DNA from: Actinomyces sp.
GTDB taxonomy: Bacteria > Actinomycetota > Actinomycetes > Actinomycetales > Actinomycetaceae
NCBI GenBank assembly: GCA_022649165.1
Contig: JALCNR010000016.1
Coordinates: 1 to 64,000 of the forward strand
Direction: 5' to 3'
DNA length: 64,000 bases
Part shown: in pieces, positions 27,328 to 35,419 of the stretch
How the letters are laid out: each line of letters begins with the position of its first letter
How positions within the stretch are numbered: the first letter of the stretch is position 1
Made by a program: the position numbers and the translations under genes
The notes under the pieces: model-generated
Database searches by the model: none
What the model saw: only the letters and a program-made list of their open reading frames with translations
Told to the model about the DNA's origin: nothing

Positions 27328-27349
27328 GCTGGCACCTCCTGTGCCCAGC
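27328..27349 (-). promoter_or_regulatory. GGA-loop hairpin in cheA leader, putative CsrA site
   Basis: The minus-strand RNA can form GCUGG(G)CAC-AGGAG-GUGCCAGC, an 8-bp stem with one bulged G and GGA in the loop. It lies at the predicted 5' end of the cheA message. A second GGA is in the GGAGG ribosome binding site 8 bases before the start. Two GGA sites, one in a loop, is the usual CsrA arrangement; binding is inferred. Confidence 0.5.
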
Positions 27350-27353
27350 CGGA

Positions 27354-27380
27354 GAATCGGCGGGGGGACCGCGATTGTGA
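27354..27380 (-). promoter_or_regulatory. FliA (sigma-28) promoter of the chemotaxis operon
   Basis: On the minus strand TCAC (27377-27380) is followed after exactly 15 bases by GCCGATTC (27354-27361). It shares the CCTCA -35 core and the GCCGAT -10 with five other sites in the window, and GGAATCCTCA with the fliM promoter. Predicted leader: about 40 bases. Confidence 0.75.
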
Positions 27381-27464
27381 GGATTCCCCGGTTGTCACCG
27401 CGTGAGCGCCCGCCCACCTGCGGGATCACAGGCCGGGGAGGCGCGGCGCCAGGCCCGGACGGCC

Positions 27465-27704
27465 TCAGCGGCGCGGCGAGCCCGGATGGAGGCGCCGCAG
27501 CGACTCCACCGCGGCGTCGTCGAAGCGGACCGAGGCGCCGTTGGCCCGGGCCACGGCCTCGCGGGCCTCGGGACGGTTGACGGGAACGTCGCGGGGAGCC
27601 TCGATCCCCAGCCGCACCGTGTCACCGCGCACCGCGACCACGGTGACGACCACGTCGTCGCCGATCATGACCTTCTCGCCCTCGCGGCGACTCAGTACCA
27701 GCAC
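27465..27704 (-). CDS. csrA: Carbon storage/translational regulator CsrA
   Basis: This 79-residue dimeric RNA-binding repressor recognises GGA in hairpin loops and ribosome binding sites. The key RNA-contact residues are present: L4, R6, R7 and R44 (in VNRPEA). A short C-terminal tail, longer than in E. coli, could be the FliW-binding part. GTG start, 9 bases after flhA, last gene of the fliM-to-flhA operon. In flagellated Gram-positives CsrA represses flagellin translation and is antagonised by FliW, which is also encoded here (55281-55724). Confidence 0.95.
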   Translation of the reverse strand: MLVLSRREGEKVMIGDDVVVTVVAVRGDTVRLGIEAPRDVPVNRPEAREAVARANGASVRFDDAAVESLRRLHPGSPRR

Positions 27705-27713
27705 TCCGCGATC

Positions 27714-29798
27714 CTATTCGCGCTCGGGCGCCGGCGCGCCCCCCGACACCTGCTGCGCGTGGATCCCCACCACTCCCGCCGTGTCGATCGGCACGCGCGT
27801 GGTCGCGACCTCCGCGTAGGACAACACCGGGAGATGGGGGGCTGCCAGCACCGTGAGGCGCCGCAGTGCCGGGCGGATCGTGGGCGAGCACACGAGGGCC
27901 GCCTGATGGCCCTGCTCCTCCACCGAGGCGACGCCGCTCCGCAGGGACGCCATGAGGGCCTCGATCTGGTCCGGGGGAAGCGAGATCTGCGACCCGCCCT
28001 CCCGCGTGCGCAGGCCCTCGACCATCAGCTGCTCGCTGGGCGGGTCCAGGGTGAGGACGCGCAGGACGCCGCCGTCCGTGCATCGCGAGACGATGACGTC
28101 GCCCAGGGCCAGCCTGGCCGCCTCCGCGAGATCCTCCGTGGCGGTGCCGGTCTTGGCGCGCATCGACAGGGCCTCGTAGATCCGCCCGAGGTCGCGCACC
28201 GGGACCTGCTCCTCGAGCAGGGCCTGGAGCACCCGCTGGATGTCGCCGAGGCCGAGGACGGCGGGCACGAGCTCCTCGACGAGCGAGGGGTCGTCCTCCT
28301 TGAGCCGCTCATTGCGCACGCGCACGTCCTCCCGGGAGAGCAGGGAGGCGGCGTGGTCGGTCACGACCGACGACAGGTGGGTGACCACCAGGGAGACGCG
28401 GTCCACCACGGTCGCCCCGGAGGCCTCCGCCACGTGCCCGAGCTCTTGGGGGATCCAGCGTCCGGGCAGTCCGAAGACCGGCTCGACCACCGGGGTCCCC
28501 GGCATGTGGTCCAGCCCCTCCCCCAGCGCCAGCACGCGGCCGGGAGGCGCCTCGCCGCGGGCGGCCTCCACCCCGTGCAGGTGGATGACGTAGGTCGAGG
28601 GCGGGAGGTCCACCGAATCCCGGGTGCGCACCGGCGGCATGACGAGCCCGAGGTCCAGAGCGACCTTCCTCCGCAGCAGGCGGATGCGTCCCAGGAGGTC
28701 GTTGTCCGCGTCGCCGCGCACGAGCGACACCAGGTCGGGCGCCAGCAGCACCTCCAGGGGCCGCACGCCCATCTCCTCCACCAGCGCCTGCGCGGCCTGC
28801 TCGGGCGAGGGCGCCGCCGCAGGGGCGGCCTCCTGGCCCTCCGCGGCCTCCTGCCGGTCCCGGCGCGCGGCGATCTGGGCGCCGCCGAGCAGGAGCGCCC
28901 CGACGACGATGAAGGGCAGTCTGGGGATCCCCGGGATGATGGCGATCACCAGGGCCGCCGCGCCGGCGATCGTCATCGCGGTGCGCGACTGGGTGATCTG
29001 GCGCGCCGCGGCCGTGCCCATATCCTCGTCCGCCGAGGCGCGCGTCACCACCAGCCCGGTGGACACGGACATCAGCAGCGCGGGGATCTGGGTGACCAGC
29101 CCGTCCCCGATCGTCAGCATCGAATAGGTCTCCAGGGCGTCGGAGGCGCTCATGCCCTTCTGGACCATGCCGATGACGAACCCGCCGATGAGGTTGATCA
29201 GCGTGATGACGATGCCGGCGATCGCGTCGCCCTTGACGAACTTCGATCCGCCGTCCATCGCCCCGTAGAAGTCGGCCTCCGCGGCGACCTCGGCGCGGCG
29301 CCGGCGTGCCTCCCTCTCGTCGATGAGCCCCGAGTTCAGGTCCGCGTCGATGGCCATCTGCTTGCCCGGCATGGCGTCCAGCGTGAAGCGGGCCCCCACC
29401 TCCGCGGAGCGTCCCGCGCCGTTGGTGACCACGACGAACTGGATGACGACCAGGATGAGGAAGATCACGAGCCCGATGACGATCGACCCGCCCACGACGA
29501 AATGGCCGAACGCGGAGATCACCTCCCCCGCGTAGGCGTCGCGCAGGACCAGCCGGGTCGAGGCGACGTTGAGCCCCAGGCGGAACAGGGTGAAGACCAG
29601 GACCAGGGAGGGGAACACGGAGAAGTCCAGGGGCTTGCGGATCGCCATGGTCGTGAGCAGCACGAGGATCGTCAGCGAGATGTTCAGCGCGAGCAGGACG
29701 TCCAGGAGCGCGGCGGGGATCGGCACCACCAGCAGGAACACGATCGCGACGACGCCGATGGGCGTGGCGATCTGCTGGATCCGTACGTTGCGTGTCAC
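27714..29798 (-). CDS. flhA: Flagellar export apparatus protein FlhA
   Basis: This 694-residue membrane gate protein forms the nonameric ring of the flagellar type III export machine. It has eight N-terminal membrane helices. The conserved FHIPEP region appears here as LGLNVASTRLVL, DAMPGKQMAIDADLNSG and DFYGAMDGGSKFVKGDAIAG. A cytoplasmic domain that docks chaperone-substrate complexes follows. The start is GTG, overlapping the flhB stop by 4 bases, with AGGAGG upstream. The length is normal. Confidence 0.97.
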   Translation of the reverse strand: MTRNVRIQQIATPIGVVAIVFLLVVPIPAALLDVLLALNISLTILVLLTTMAIRKPLDFSVFPSLVLVFTLFRLGLNVASTRLVLRDAYAGEVISAFGHFVVGGSIVIGLVIFLILVVIQFVVVTNGAGRSAEVGARFTLDAMPGKQMAIDADLNSGLIDEREARRRRAEVAAEADFYGAMDGGSKFVKGDAIAGIVITLINLIGGFVIGMVQKGMSASDALETYSMLTIGDGLVTQIPALLMSVSTGLVVTRASADEDMGTAAARQITQSRTAMTIAGAAALVIAIIPGIPRLPFIVVGALLLGGAQIAARRDRQEAAEGQEAAPAAAPSPEQAAQALVEEMGVRPLEVLLAPDLVSLVRGDADNDLLGRIRLLRRKVALDLGLVMPPVRTRDSVDLPPSTYVIHLHGVEAARGEAPPGRVLALGEGLDHMPGTPVVEPVFGLPGRWIPQELGHVAEASGATVVDRVSLVVTHLSSVVTDHAASLLSREDVRVRNERLKEDDPSLVEELVPAVLGLGDIQRVLQALLEEQVPVRDLGRIYEALSMRAKTGTATEDLAEAARLALGDVIVSRCTDGGVLRVLTLDPPSEQLMVEGLRTREGGSQISLPPDQIEALMASLRSGVASVEEQGHQAALVCSPTIRPALRRLTVLAAPHLPVLSYAEVATTRVPIDTAGVVGIHAQQVSGGAPAPERE

Positions 29799-30901
29799 CG
29801 GTGTTCCTCCTGGGTGGTGGATGTCGGCATGCGGTGGGTGCCCGCCGAGGCGCCCCGCCGGCGCAGGGCCATGACGAAGGCGAGGACGCGGGCCACGTCG
29901 GTGTAGAGGTCGGGCGGGATCACGGATCCCACCGCGCACGAGGCGATGAGGGCGCGCGCCAGGGGGATGTCCTCGACGACGGGCACATGGTGCTCCGCGG
30001 CCTGCGCCTTGATGCGCTCGGCGATGGCCCCCTTCCCCTGGGCGACCACCCGGGGCGGCCCCTCCCCCCGTCGGTAGCGCAGGGCGACGGCCAGGTGCGT
30101 GGGGTTGACGACGACGACATCGGCGTTCGCGACCTCGGCGATCATGCGGTTCCGGCTGAGCGCCCGTTGCCGGGAGCGGATCTCCTGTTTGACGGCGGGG
30201 TCGCCCTCGGAGTTGCGGTACTCGTCCTTGACCTCGCGTTTCGTCATGCGCGACTGCTTCTTGTTGCGGCGCATGACGACGACCACGTCCGCCGCCGCCA
30301 CTACGATGCCCGCGATGACGGCGGACCACATGAGCGTGGTGACGTGGTCCTGGGCGACGGCGAGCAGCTGGCGCAGGGTGAGCAATCCCGAGCTGCGGAT
30401 CAGGGGGATCATCGAGGAGGCCGCGGTGTACAGGACCATTCCGATGACGACGGTCTTGAGCAGGTCGGTCACGCCCTTCCACAGGGCTGACAGGCCGAAG
30501 ACGCGCCGGAACCCCGACAGCGGGCTGACGCGCTTGAGCTGCGGCCGCACCCGTTTCGCGGCGGCGTGCACGCCGCCCTGGGCCACGGAGACCACGACGG
30601 CCGTCATGGCGACGACCAGCAGGGCGGGCAGCAGGATCCCCGGGACCTCCCCCATGGCCCGGACGAGCGCCCTCACCGCCTCCCGCGGATCGGGGTCCCG
30701 GATGAGCGGCCCGATCGAGCCGACGATGGTGAGGACGGCGTTGTGCAGGTGCGTGAGGACGCCCGGCAGCATCGCGGCGGCGGCGCCGACGCCGACCCAT
30801 GTCTGGAGGTCCTGGGACTTGCCGAGCCTGCCCTCGGAGTGGACCTTCTTCATGTGCTCCGGGGTCGCGTCCTCGGTGCGCTCCTGCCCGCCCTCGCTCA
30901 T
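29795..30901 (-). CDS. flhB: Flagellar export switch protein FlhB
   Basis: This 368-residue export protein changes substrate class when the hook is complete. There are four membrane helices. The autocleavage motif NPTH (in VVVNPTHLAVALRY) is intact, followed by the FlhB-C domain (VPVVEDIPLARAL). The ATG at 30901 overlaps the fliR stop by 4 bases; a longer in-frame extension into fliR is spurious. Confidence 0.96.
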   Translation of the reverse strand: MSEGGQERTEDATPEHMKKVHSEGRLGKSQDLQTWVGVGAAAAMLPGVLTHLHNAVLTIVGSIGPLIRDPDPREAVRALVRAMGEVPGILLPALLVVAMTAVVVSVAQGGVHAAAKRVRPQLKRVSPLSGFRRVFGLSALWKGVTDLLKTVVIGMVLYTAASSMIPLIRSSGLLTLRQLLAVAQDHVTTLMWSAVIAGIVVAAADVVVVMRRNKKQSRMTKREVKDEYRNSEGDPAVKQEIRSRQRALSRNRMIAEVANADVVVVNPTHLAVALRYRRGEGPPRVVAQGKGAIAERIKAQAAEHHVPVVEDIPLARALIASCAVGSVIPPDLYTDVARVLAFVMALRRRGASAGTHRMPTSTTQEEHR

Positions 30902-31644
30902 GGCTGCCCCAGGATGAGGTCGACGGCGCGGGAGGCGAGGGCGGAGACGACGGAGGGCAGAGCGACCAGCGCGACGACGCCCAGGACGAGGGTGAGCAGG
31001 ATCTTGAGGGGGAAGCCCATCGCGAAGGCGTTGAGGGAGGGCGCCACCCGGGTGAGCAGACCGAGCCCCAGATCCGCGAGGAAGAGCACGGCGACCAGCG
31101 GGCCGGCGATCTGGATGGCGGCGAGGAGGAGCTGCGGGACCTCCCGCGAGAGGGCGTCGCTCAGCCCCCGCACCTCCAGCGCCGTGCCGGGGGGCACCGC
31201 CGCGAAGCTGCGCGCGAAACCGAGGAGCAGCATCTGGTAGCCGTTGGAGGCGAAGAGCAGGACGGTGGCGAGCATCTGGTAGAAACGCGCGTAGGGGCCG
31301 CTCGAGGCGGAGGTCAGCGGGTCGAAGGCCTCGCCCAGCTGGAACCCGCCCTCCAGGTCGATGATGTGCCCCGCGCTCTGCACCGCGGAGAGCACCGTCG
31401 AGGCCAGCAGCCCCATGCCCGCTCCGATGCCGACCTCCGTGACCACGCCGGTCACCAACTCGAACGCGCCGTCGGGCGCCGTCTGCCCTGGGGCCAGGCA
31501 TACGGCGAGGAGCACCGCCAGCATCGTCTTGACGGTCATGGGGATGCCCCCGTGGGCGAAGGGCGGCGCGGTGAACACGAACGCCGTGGTCCTCGCGCAG
31601 ACGAGCGCGAAGGGCGTGAGGGCGGCGACGACGTCCATCCTCAC
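30898..31644 (-). CDS. fliR: Flagellar export protein FliR
   Basis: This 248-residue integral membrane component of the FliPQR export gate has about six hydrophobic segments, the GGFQLG loop and the C-terminal ADLGLGLLTRVAPSLNAFAMGFPLK block, all typical of the family. The start is GTG at 31644, overlapping the fliQ stop by 4 bases; an in-frame ATG lies two codons on. Confidence 0.95.
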   Translation of the reverse strand: MRMDVVAALTPFALVCARTTAFVFTAPPFAHGGIPMTVKTMLAVLLAVCLAPGQTAPDGAFELVTGVVTEVGIGAGMGLLASTVLSAVQSAGHIIDLEGGFQLGEAFDPLTSASSGPYARFYQMLATVLLFASNGYQMLLLGFARSFAAVPPGTALEVRGLSDALSREVPQLLLAAIQIAGPLVAVLFLADLGLGLLTRVAPSLNAFAMGFPLKILLTLVLGVVALVALPSVVSALASRAVDLILGQP

Positions 31645-31913
31645 CCTCCCAGCAGGTCCGGGATCCGGCTGAACAGCAGCTGGGTGGAGGACACGAGCTG
31701 TGTCAGCATCCAGTCGCCGGCCAGGACGATCACGACTCCGACGGCGATGAGCTTGGGGACGAAGGTCAGGGTGACGTCCTGGACCTGCGTGAGGGACTGC
31801 AGCAGCGAGATCGCCAGGCCGACCGCGAGCGCCGTCACGAGGATCGGGAGGGCCAGCTTCGAGGCGAGCGTGAGCGCCTGAGCGGCGATGTCCATCACGT
31901 CCGAGGTCGTCAT
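31641..31913 (-). CDS. fliQ: Flagellar export protein FliQ
   Basis: This 90-residue protein with two membrane helices forms part of the helical FliPQR export gate. The conserved LLQSLTQVQDVTLTFVPK loop joins the helices. The ATG shares one base with the fliP stop (TGATG). The longer open frame in this register is a shadow of fliP. Confidence 0.95.
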   Translation of the reverse strand: MTTSDVMDIAAQALTLASKLALPILVTALAVGLAISLLQSLTQVQDVTLTFVPKLIAVGVVIVLAGDWMLTQLVSSTQLLFSRIPDLLGG

Positions 31914-32746
31914 CAGTAGCTCGCCACCAGGTTCGTGATGATGAGGGACCAGCCGTCCACCAGGACGAACAGGAGGATCTTGAAGGGCAGGGAGATCATG
32001 ACGGGCGGCAGCATCATCATGCCCATCGACATGAGGACCGAGGCGACCACGAGGTCGATGACGAGGAACGGCACGTAGATGACGAAACCGATGATGAAGG
32101 CGGCGCGCAGCTCGGAGAGCATGAAGGCGGGCACCAGCGTCTGCATGCCGACGTCGGCCGGCGTCGCGGGGTTGGCGATCCCGGCGGCGCGGGTGAGCAG
32201 GGCGATGTCCTCCTGGCGCGTGTGGGCGGTCATGAAGTCGTGGAGGGGCCCCACGGCCGCCGTCAGGGCGTCGGAGAAGGGCACCGCCCCCGAGAGGTAG
32301 GGCTGGATCGCCGCGTCGTTGATGTCGGAGAGCACCGGCGCCATGATGAACAGGGAGAGGAACAGCGCCAGTCCCGCCATCACCTGGTTCGGGGGGACCC
32401 CCTGCAGTCCCAGCGCGTTGCGGGTCAGGGAGAGCACGACGAAGATCTTCGTGAAGCTCGTCATCATGAGGATCAGCGAGGGTGCGATCGCCAGCACCGT
32501 GGTGGCGGCCAGGACGACCAGTGTCGTGGACGGCGAGCCCGCGACGCCGTTGATGTCGACGCTCACGGTCGGCGGCGTCGGATCGGTGGGCGGAGTGGGG
32601 TCCGTGGGGACGGCCAGGGCCGCGCGCACGGACACGAGGCACAGCCCGCCGAGGACGATGGCCAGGAGCGCGATCCGGCGCAGGTGCCGGCGGGTCCTCG
32701 CGGCGGCCTCCGCCGGATCGTCCCGTCGGCTCCGGCGTGCGCTCAT
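31913..32746 (-). CDS. fliP: Flagellar export protein FliP
   Basis: This 277-residue core component of the export gate has a cleavable signal peptide (hydrophobic LLAIVLGGLCLVSV, ending RAALA). A short PTDPTPP repeat follows, then the conserved TSFTKIFVVLSLTRNALGLQ and MMMLPPVMISLPFKILLFVLVDGW blocks. The ATG at 32746 overlaps the fliO stop by 4 bases. Confidence 0.96.
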   Translation of the reverse strand: MSARRSRRDDPAEAAARTRRHLRRIALLAIVLGGLCLVSVRAALAVPTDPTPPTDPTPPTVSVDINGVAGSPSTTLVVLAATTVLAIAPSLILMMTSFTKIFVVLSLTRNALGLQGVPPNQVMAGLALFLSLFIMAPVLSDINDAAIQPYLSGAVPFSDALTAAVGPLHDFMTAHTRQEDIALLTRAAGIANPATPADVGMQTLVPAFMLSELRAAFIIGFVIYVPFLVIDLVVASVLMSMGMMMLPPVMISLPFKILLFVLVDGWSLIITNLVASY

Positions 32747-33216
32747 GCCCGGTGTCTCCCGGAGGGGGCCGAGGCGGACGACAATGCGGTCCACGCCTGC
32801 TTCCAGGTCGTGGACGAGAGCACGGAGCCGCTCAGCGCGCTCTCGTGGCCCGGCGCCGGGCGAGGGGATTCCCCCGGGACCGTCGCTGCGGGCGGGCGGG
32901 GCGGCTCCTCCGGCGACGAGGGCGCCACCGGCGGCTGCGAGGCGCTCGCGAGGGCGCGGTCCCAGTCGGCGTCCGCCCCGAGCTCGGACACCAGCGAGAC
33001 GCCGGCGTCGCCGACGCCGAGGAGCAGGCGGCGGCCCTCGACCTCGACCAGGGCGAGGGAGGACCGGCGGGTCAGGGGCAGCCGGGCCACGACCCGCATG
33101 TCGGGCGCCTCGCCGCGGCGCGAGGACTGGAGTCTGCGGGCGGCCAGCCAGATCAGTGCGACGACGACCAGCAGGGACACGATCACTCGCAGTCCCAGCA
33201 GGAGATCGTCTCTCAC
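32743..33216 (-). CDS. fliO: Flagellar assembly protein FliO
   Basis: This 157-residue protein has a single membrane helix (LRVIVSLLVVVALIWLAARRL) and a FliO domain (MRVVARLPLTRRSSLALVEVEGRRLLLGVGDAGVSLV). FliO helps FliP assemble. The C-terminal third is Pro/Ala/Ser-rich and variable. The start is GTG, overlapping the fliN stop by 4 bases. Confidence 0.9.
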   Translation of the reverse strand: MRDDLLLGLRVIVSLLVVVALIWLAARRLQSSRRGEAPDMRVVARLPLTRRSSLALVEVEGRRLLLGVGDAGVSLVSELGADADWDRALASASQPPVAPSSPEEPPRPPAATVPGESPRPAPGHESALSGSVLSSTTWKQAWTALSSASAPSGRHRA

Positions 33217-33887
33217 GGGGCGTCCTCCCCCTCCGGCGAGAGAATCTCCGTGACGCGCACCGCGTAGTCCTCGTCGACGACGACCACCTCGCCGCGCGCG
33301 ATGATGCGGCCGTTGACCAGGATGTCGGCGGGGCTGCCGGCGCTGCGGTCCAGCTCCAGGACGGCGCCGGGCACGAGGTTCATGATGTCGCGCATGAGCA
33401 GGCGGGTTCGCCCGATCTCCACGGTGAGGGAGAGTTCGACGTCGTAGAGGACCTTCATCGATCCGGCCGGCAGGGGCGCGGACGGCGCCTGGGTGGGCCC
33501 GTGGTGCCGGCGCGCCCAGAACCAGGCGTGGGGGGCGCCCTCGGCCTCGAGGACGTAGGCGTCGGAGTCCCCCGGGGTGATCTGCTCGATGGGCATCTCC
33601 TCGACGGGCCCGAGGACCCCGGGCCCGGAGTCGCGGACCGCGCCCTCGATGACGGAGGCGAGCGCGTCGGCCACGGTCGCGCGGTCCAGTCCCGAGAGGG
33701 CTTCGAGCACGTCCGGGGCGACGGCCAGGACGATGTCGAGCCCCTCCGCCCCGACGTAGCTGGCCCGCCAGGCGCGCGCGCCCTCGACGGGTCGGTCCGC
33801 GATCCCCGCGGGCCGGGCCGCCAGCGGCGTCCGGGAGGGCAGGAGGACCGCCAGCTGGGAGGCGGCGGAATCGGTCGTGGTCGTCAT
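33213..33887 (-). CDS. fliN: Flagellar motor switch protein FliN with N-terminal extension
   Basis: This 224-residue C-ring protein has its SpoA (FliN) domain at the C-terminus (SMKVLYDVELSLTVEIGRTRLLMRDIMNLVPG onward). It is preceded by about 140 residues not found in ordinary FliN, so it resembles a shortened FliY. The extension contains a possible CheC-like helix but no clear active site. It could carry the CheY-docking role that FliM seems to lack. The ATG overlaps the fliM stop by 4 bases; a longer frame into fliM is spurious. Confidence 0.92.
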   Translation of the reverse strand: MTTTTDSAASQLAVLLPSRTPLAARPAGIADRPVEGARAWRASYVGAEGLDIVLAVAPDVLEALSGLDRATVADALASVIEGAVRDSGPGVLGPVEEMPIEQITPGDSDAYVLEAEGAPHAWFWARRHHGPTQAPSAPLPAGSMKVLYDVELSLTVEIGRTRLLMRDIMNLVPGAVLELDRSAGSPADILVNGRIIARGEVVVVDEDYAVRVTEILSPEGEDAP

Positions 33888-34798
33888 GAGTTCTCCTTGA
33901 CGGTGACGATGAGGGCGGCCAGGCGCGGCCCCTCCGAACCGGGCGCCGCGTGGGCGAGCAGCTTGTCGCCGACCACGACCTCCAGCGGCTCCGACGCGGA
34001 CTGCTGGAGCGCGATGAGGTCGCCCGCCCGCAAGGCGGTGAGCTCGCGGGCGTGGACGCGCTTGGGCCGGAAGCGGACGGAGACCTCCACCGGGATCTCC
34101 TGCGCGGTCCGGTCCAGGGCCTCGCGCTGGCTCCTGATCTCCTCGTCCTCCTCGGGCTCCTCGGCGGCCTGGTTCTCGCGCAGCGCCGCGGTGACGCCCT
34201 CGGCGGGCAGCATGACGGAAGCCGCGCACTCGCGCCCGTCGACGTCGATGGTGAAGCGGGCGACCAGCACGGGTGCCGATGCGGCTGCCGCCTGCACCAT
34301 CTGCGGCGCGTATTGGATGGACTTGATCGTCGCGTCCAGGGTGAGGAGGGTCGAGAAGGAGTAGCCGAGATCCTTGAGCGCCCGGCCCATCAGCAGCCCG
34401 ACGAGCTCGCCCTCGATGTCGGTGAGCTCGCGGTCCTCCACCGCGCCGGGCGTCCCGCGCCCGCCGAGCATCCGGTCGATCCATTCCAGGGCGGAGCCCA
34501 GGGGGAACTCGACCAGCGCGGTGCGCCGACCGCCCTCGATGCCGCAGACGAGCAGCGTGGTCACCTGCGGGAGCGAGGAGATGTACTCGTCGTAGGACCG
34601 CATCTCCAGCGTCTCGAAACGGACCTGGACGGTGGTGCGCAGGCTCGCCACCATCTGCGTCGCCCAGTGCCTGGAGAAGGTCTCGAACGCCATCTCCAGG
34701 ACGCGGGAGTACTCGCGTGGCAGCGTCATCGGCTGCCGGAAGTCATAGGGAACCGGCGGCCGCCGACCCTGCGCGTGCTGCGTCGAAGGGAGCGTCAC
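33884..34798 (-). CDS. fliM: Flagellar motor switch protein FliM
   Basis: This 304-residue C-ring protein joins FliG to FliN and sets rotation direction. It has the conserved YDFRQP entry to the middle domain, the TLLVCGIEGGRRTALVEFPLGSALEWIDRMLGG block and a C-terminal SpoA domain. The usual N-terminal CheY-P-binding peptide (LSQxEIDALL type) is absent. Only about 17 residues precede YDF. The GTG at 34798 lies 8 bases past the end of the FliA -10 element, so the transcript may be leaderless. It is the first gene of the fliM-csrA operon. Confidence 0.94.
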   Translation of the reverse strand: MTLPSTQHAQGRRPPVPYDFRQPMTLPREYSRVLEMAFETFSRHWATQMVASLRTTVQVRFETLEMRSYDEYISSLPQVTTLLVCGIEGGRRTALVEFPLGSALEWIDRMLGGRGTPGAVEDRELTDIEGELVGLLMGRALKDLGYSFSTLLTLDATIKSIQYAPQMVQAAAASAPVLVARFTIDVDGRECAASVMLPAEGVTAALRENQAAEEPEEDEEIRSQREALDRTAQEIPVEVSVRFRPKRVHARELTALRAGDLIALQQSASEPLEVVVGDKLLAHAAPGSEGPRLAALIVTVKENS

Positions 34799-34805
34799 CT
34801 TCTCC

Positions 34806-34832
34806 CTATCGGCCGGGCGGCCGCGGCGTTGA
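34806..34832 (-). promoter_or_regulatory. FliA promoter of the fliM-csrA operon
   Basis: TCAA (34829-34832, minus strand) and GCCGATAG (34806-34813) are separated by 15 bases. This is the best match to the sigma-28 consensus after the fliC site. A 12-bp palindrome TTCCGCGCGGAA (34836-34847) lies just upstream of the -35. Confidence 0.8.
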
Positions 34833-34847
34833 GGATTCCGCGCGGAA

Positions 34848-34875
34848 ACGCTCGCCGGCGTCCACCGGCGAGCGT
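34848..34875 (-). terminator. Terminator of the flbD-motAB-fliL operon
   Basis: A perfect 11-bp stem (ACGCTCGCCGG with its complement) around a 6-base loop lies 31 bases past the fliL stop, with a short TTT on the minus-strand 3' side. It separates this operon from the fliM promoter. Confidence 0.7.
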
Positions 34876-34906
34876 GACCCGCCGTCAGGCGGTCCGCTCC
34901 CTCCCC

Positions 34907-35416
34907 TCACTGCGTGACGAAGTCCGTGAAGTACACCTCCATGACGTCGCCGCCGTAAGCCTCGGACAGCTGCCGGACGAGCTCCCCACGGAGGTGCTCG
35001 CGCTGGTCCCCGTCCGCCAGGTCCTCCGCCTTGCGCCCCGAGTAGAGGGCGATCACAGTGTCCTGGGCGCGCGCGGTGTCGACGCCGTCGCCGGCCTCAG
35101 CGGTCATCTGCATCGAGAACCCGACGCGGAGGTAGTGGCCGTCGGCCAGGTTGACGCTGACCGGTTCGACGGCGACCACCGCGCCCTCGGCGGGGGCGCC
35201 CGGATCCCCGGACTGGGCGGACTGGTCCCCGCGCGCCAGGAAGAAGACGGCTGCGGCCAGCGCCAGCGCGACGACGACCAGCACCCCCGCCAGGACGGGC
35301 ACGATCCCCATGCCGCGTCCCCCGCCCCGCTTCTCCTGAGGGGGCGGGGGCTGCGCCTGGACGGACGCGCGCGGGATCCGCGCTCCCGCGGACCCGACGA
35401 TTCTGCGATCAGGCAT
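34907..35416 (-). CDS. fliL: Flagellar basal-body-associated protein FliL
   Basis: This 169-residue protein has one membrane helix (GIVPVLAGVLVVVALALAAAVFFLA). Its external domain contains VSVNLADGHYLRVGFSMQM and ends in VYFTDFVTQ, as in the FliL family. It stabilises stator units around the motor. The ATG lies 3 bases after the motB stop. Confidence 0.93.
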   Translation of the reverse strand: MPDRRIVGSAGARIPRASVQAQPPPPQEKRGGGRGMGIVPVLAGVLVVVALALAAAVFFLARGDQSAQSGDPGAPAEGAVVAVEPVSVNLADGHYLRVGFSMQMTAEAGDGVDTARAQDTVIALYSGRKAEDLADGDQREHLRGELVRQLSEAYGGDVMEVYFTDFVTQ

Positions 35417-35419
35417 TCG

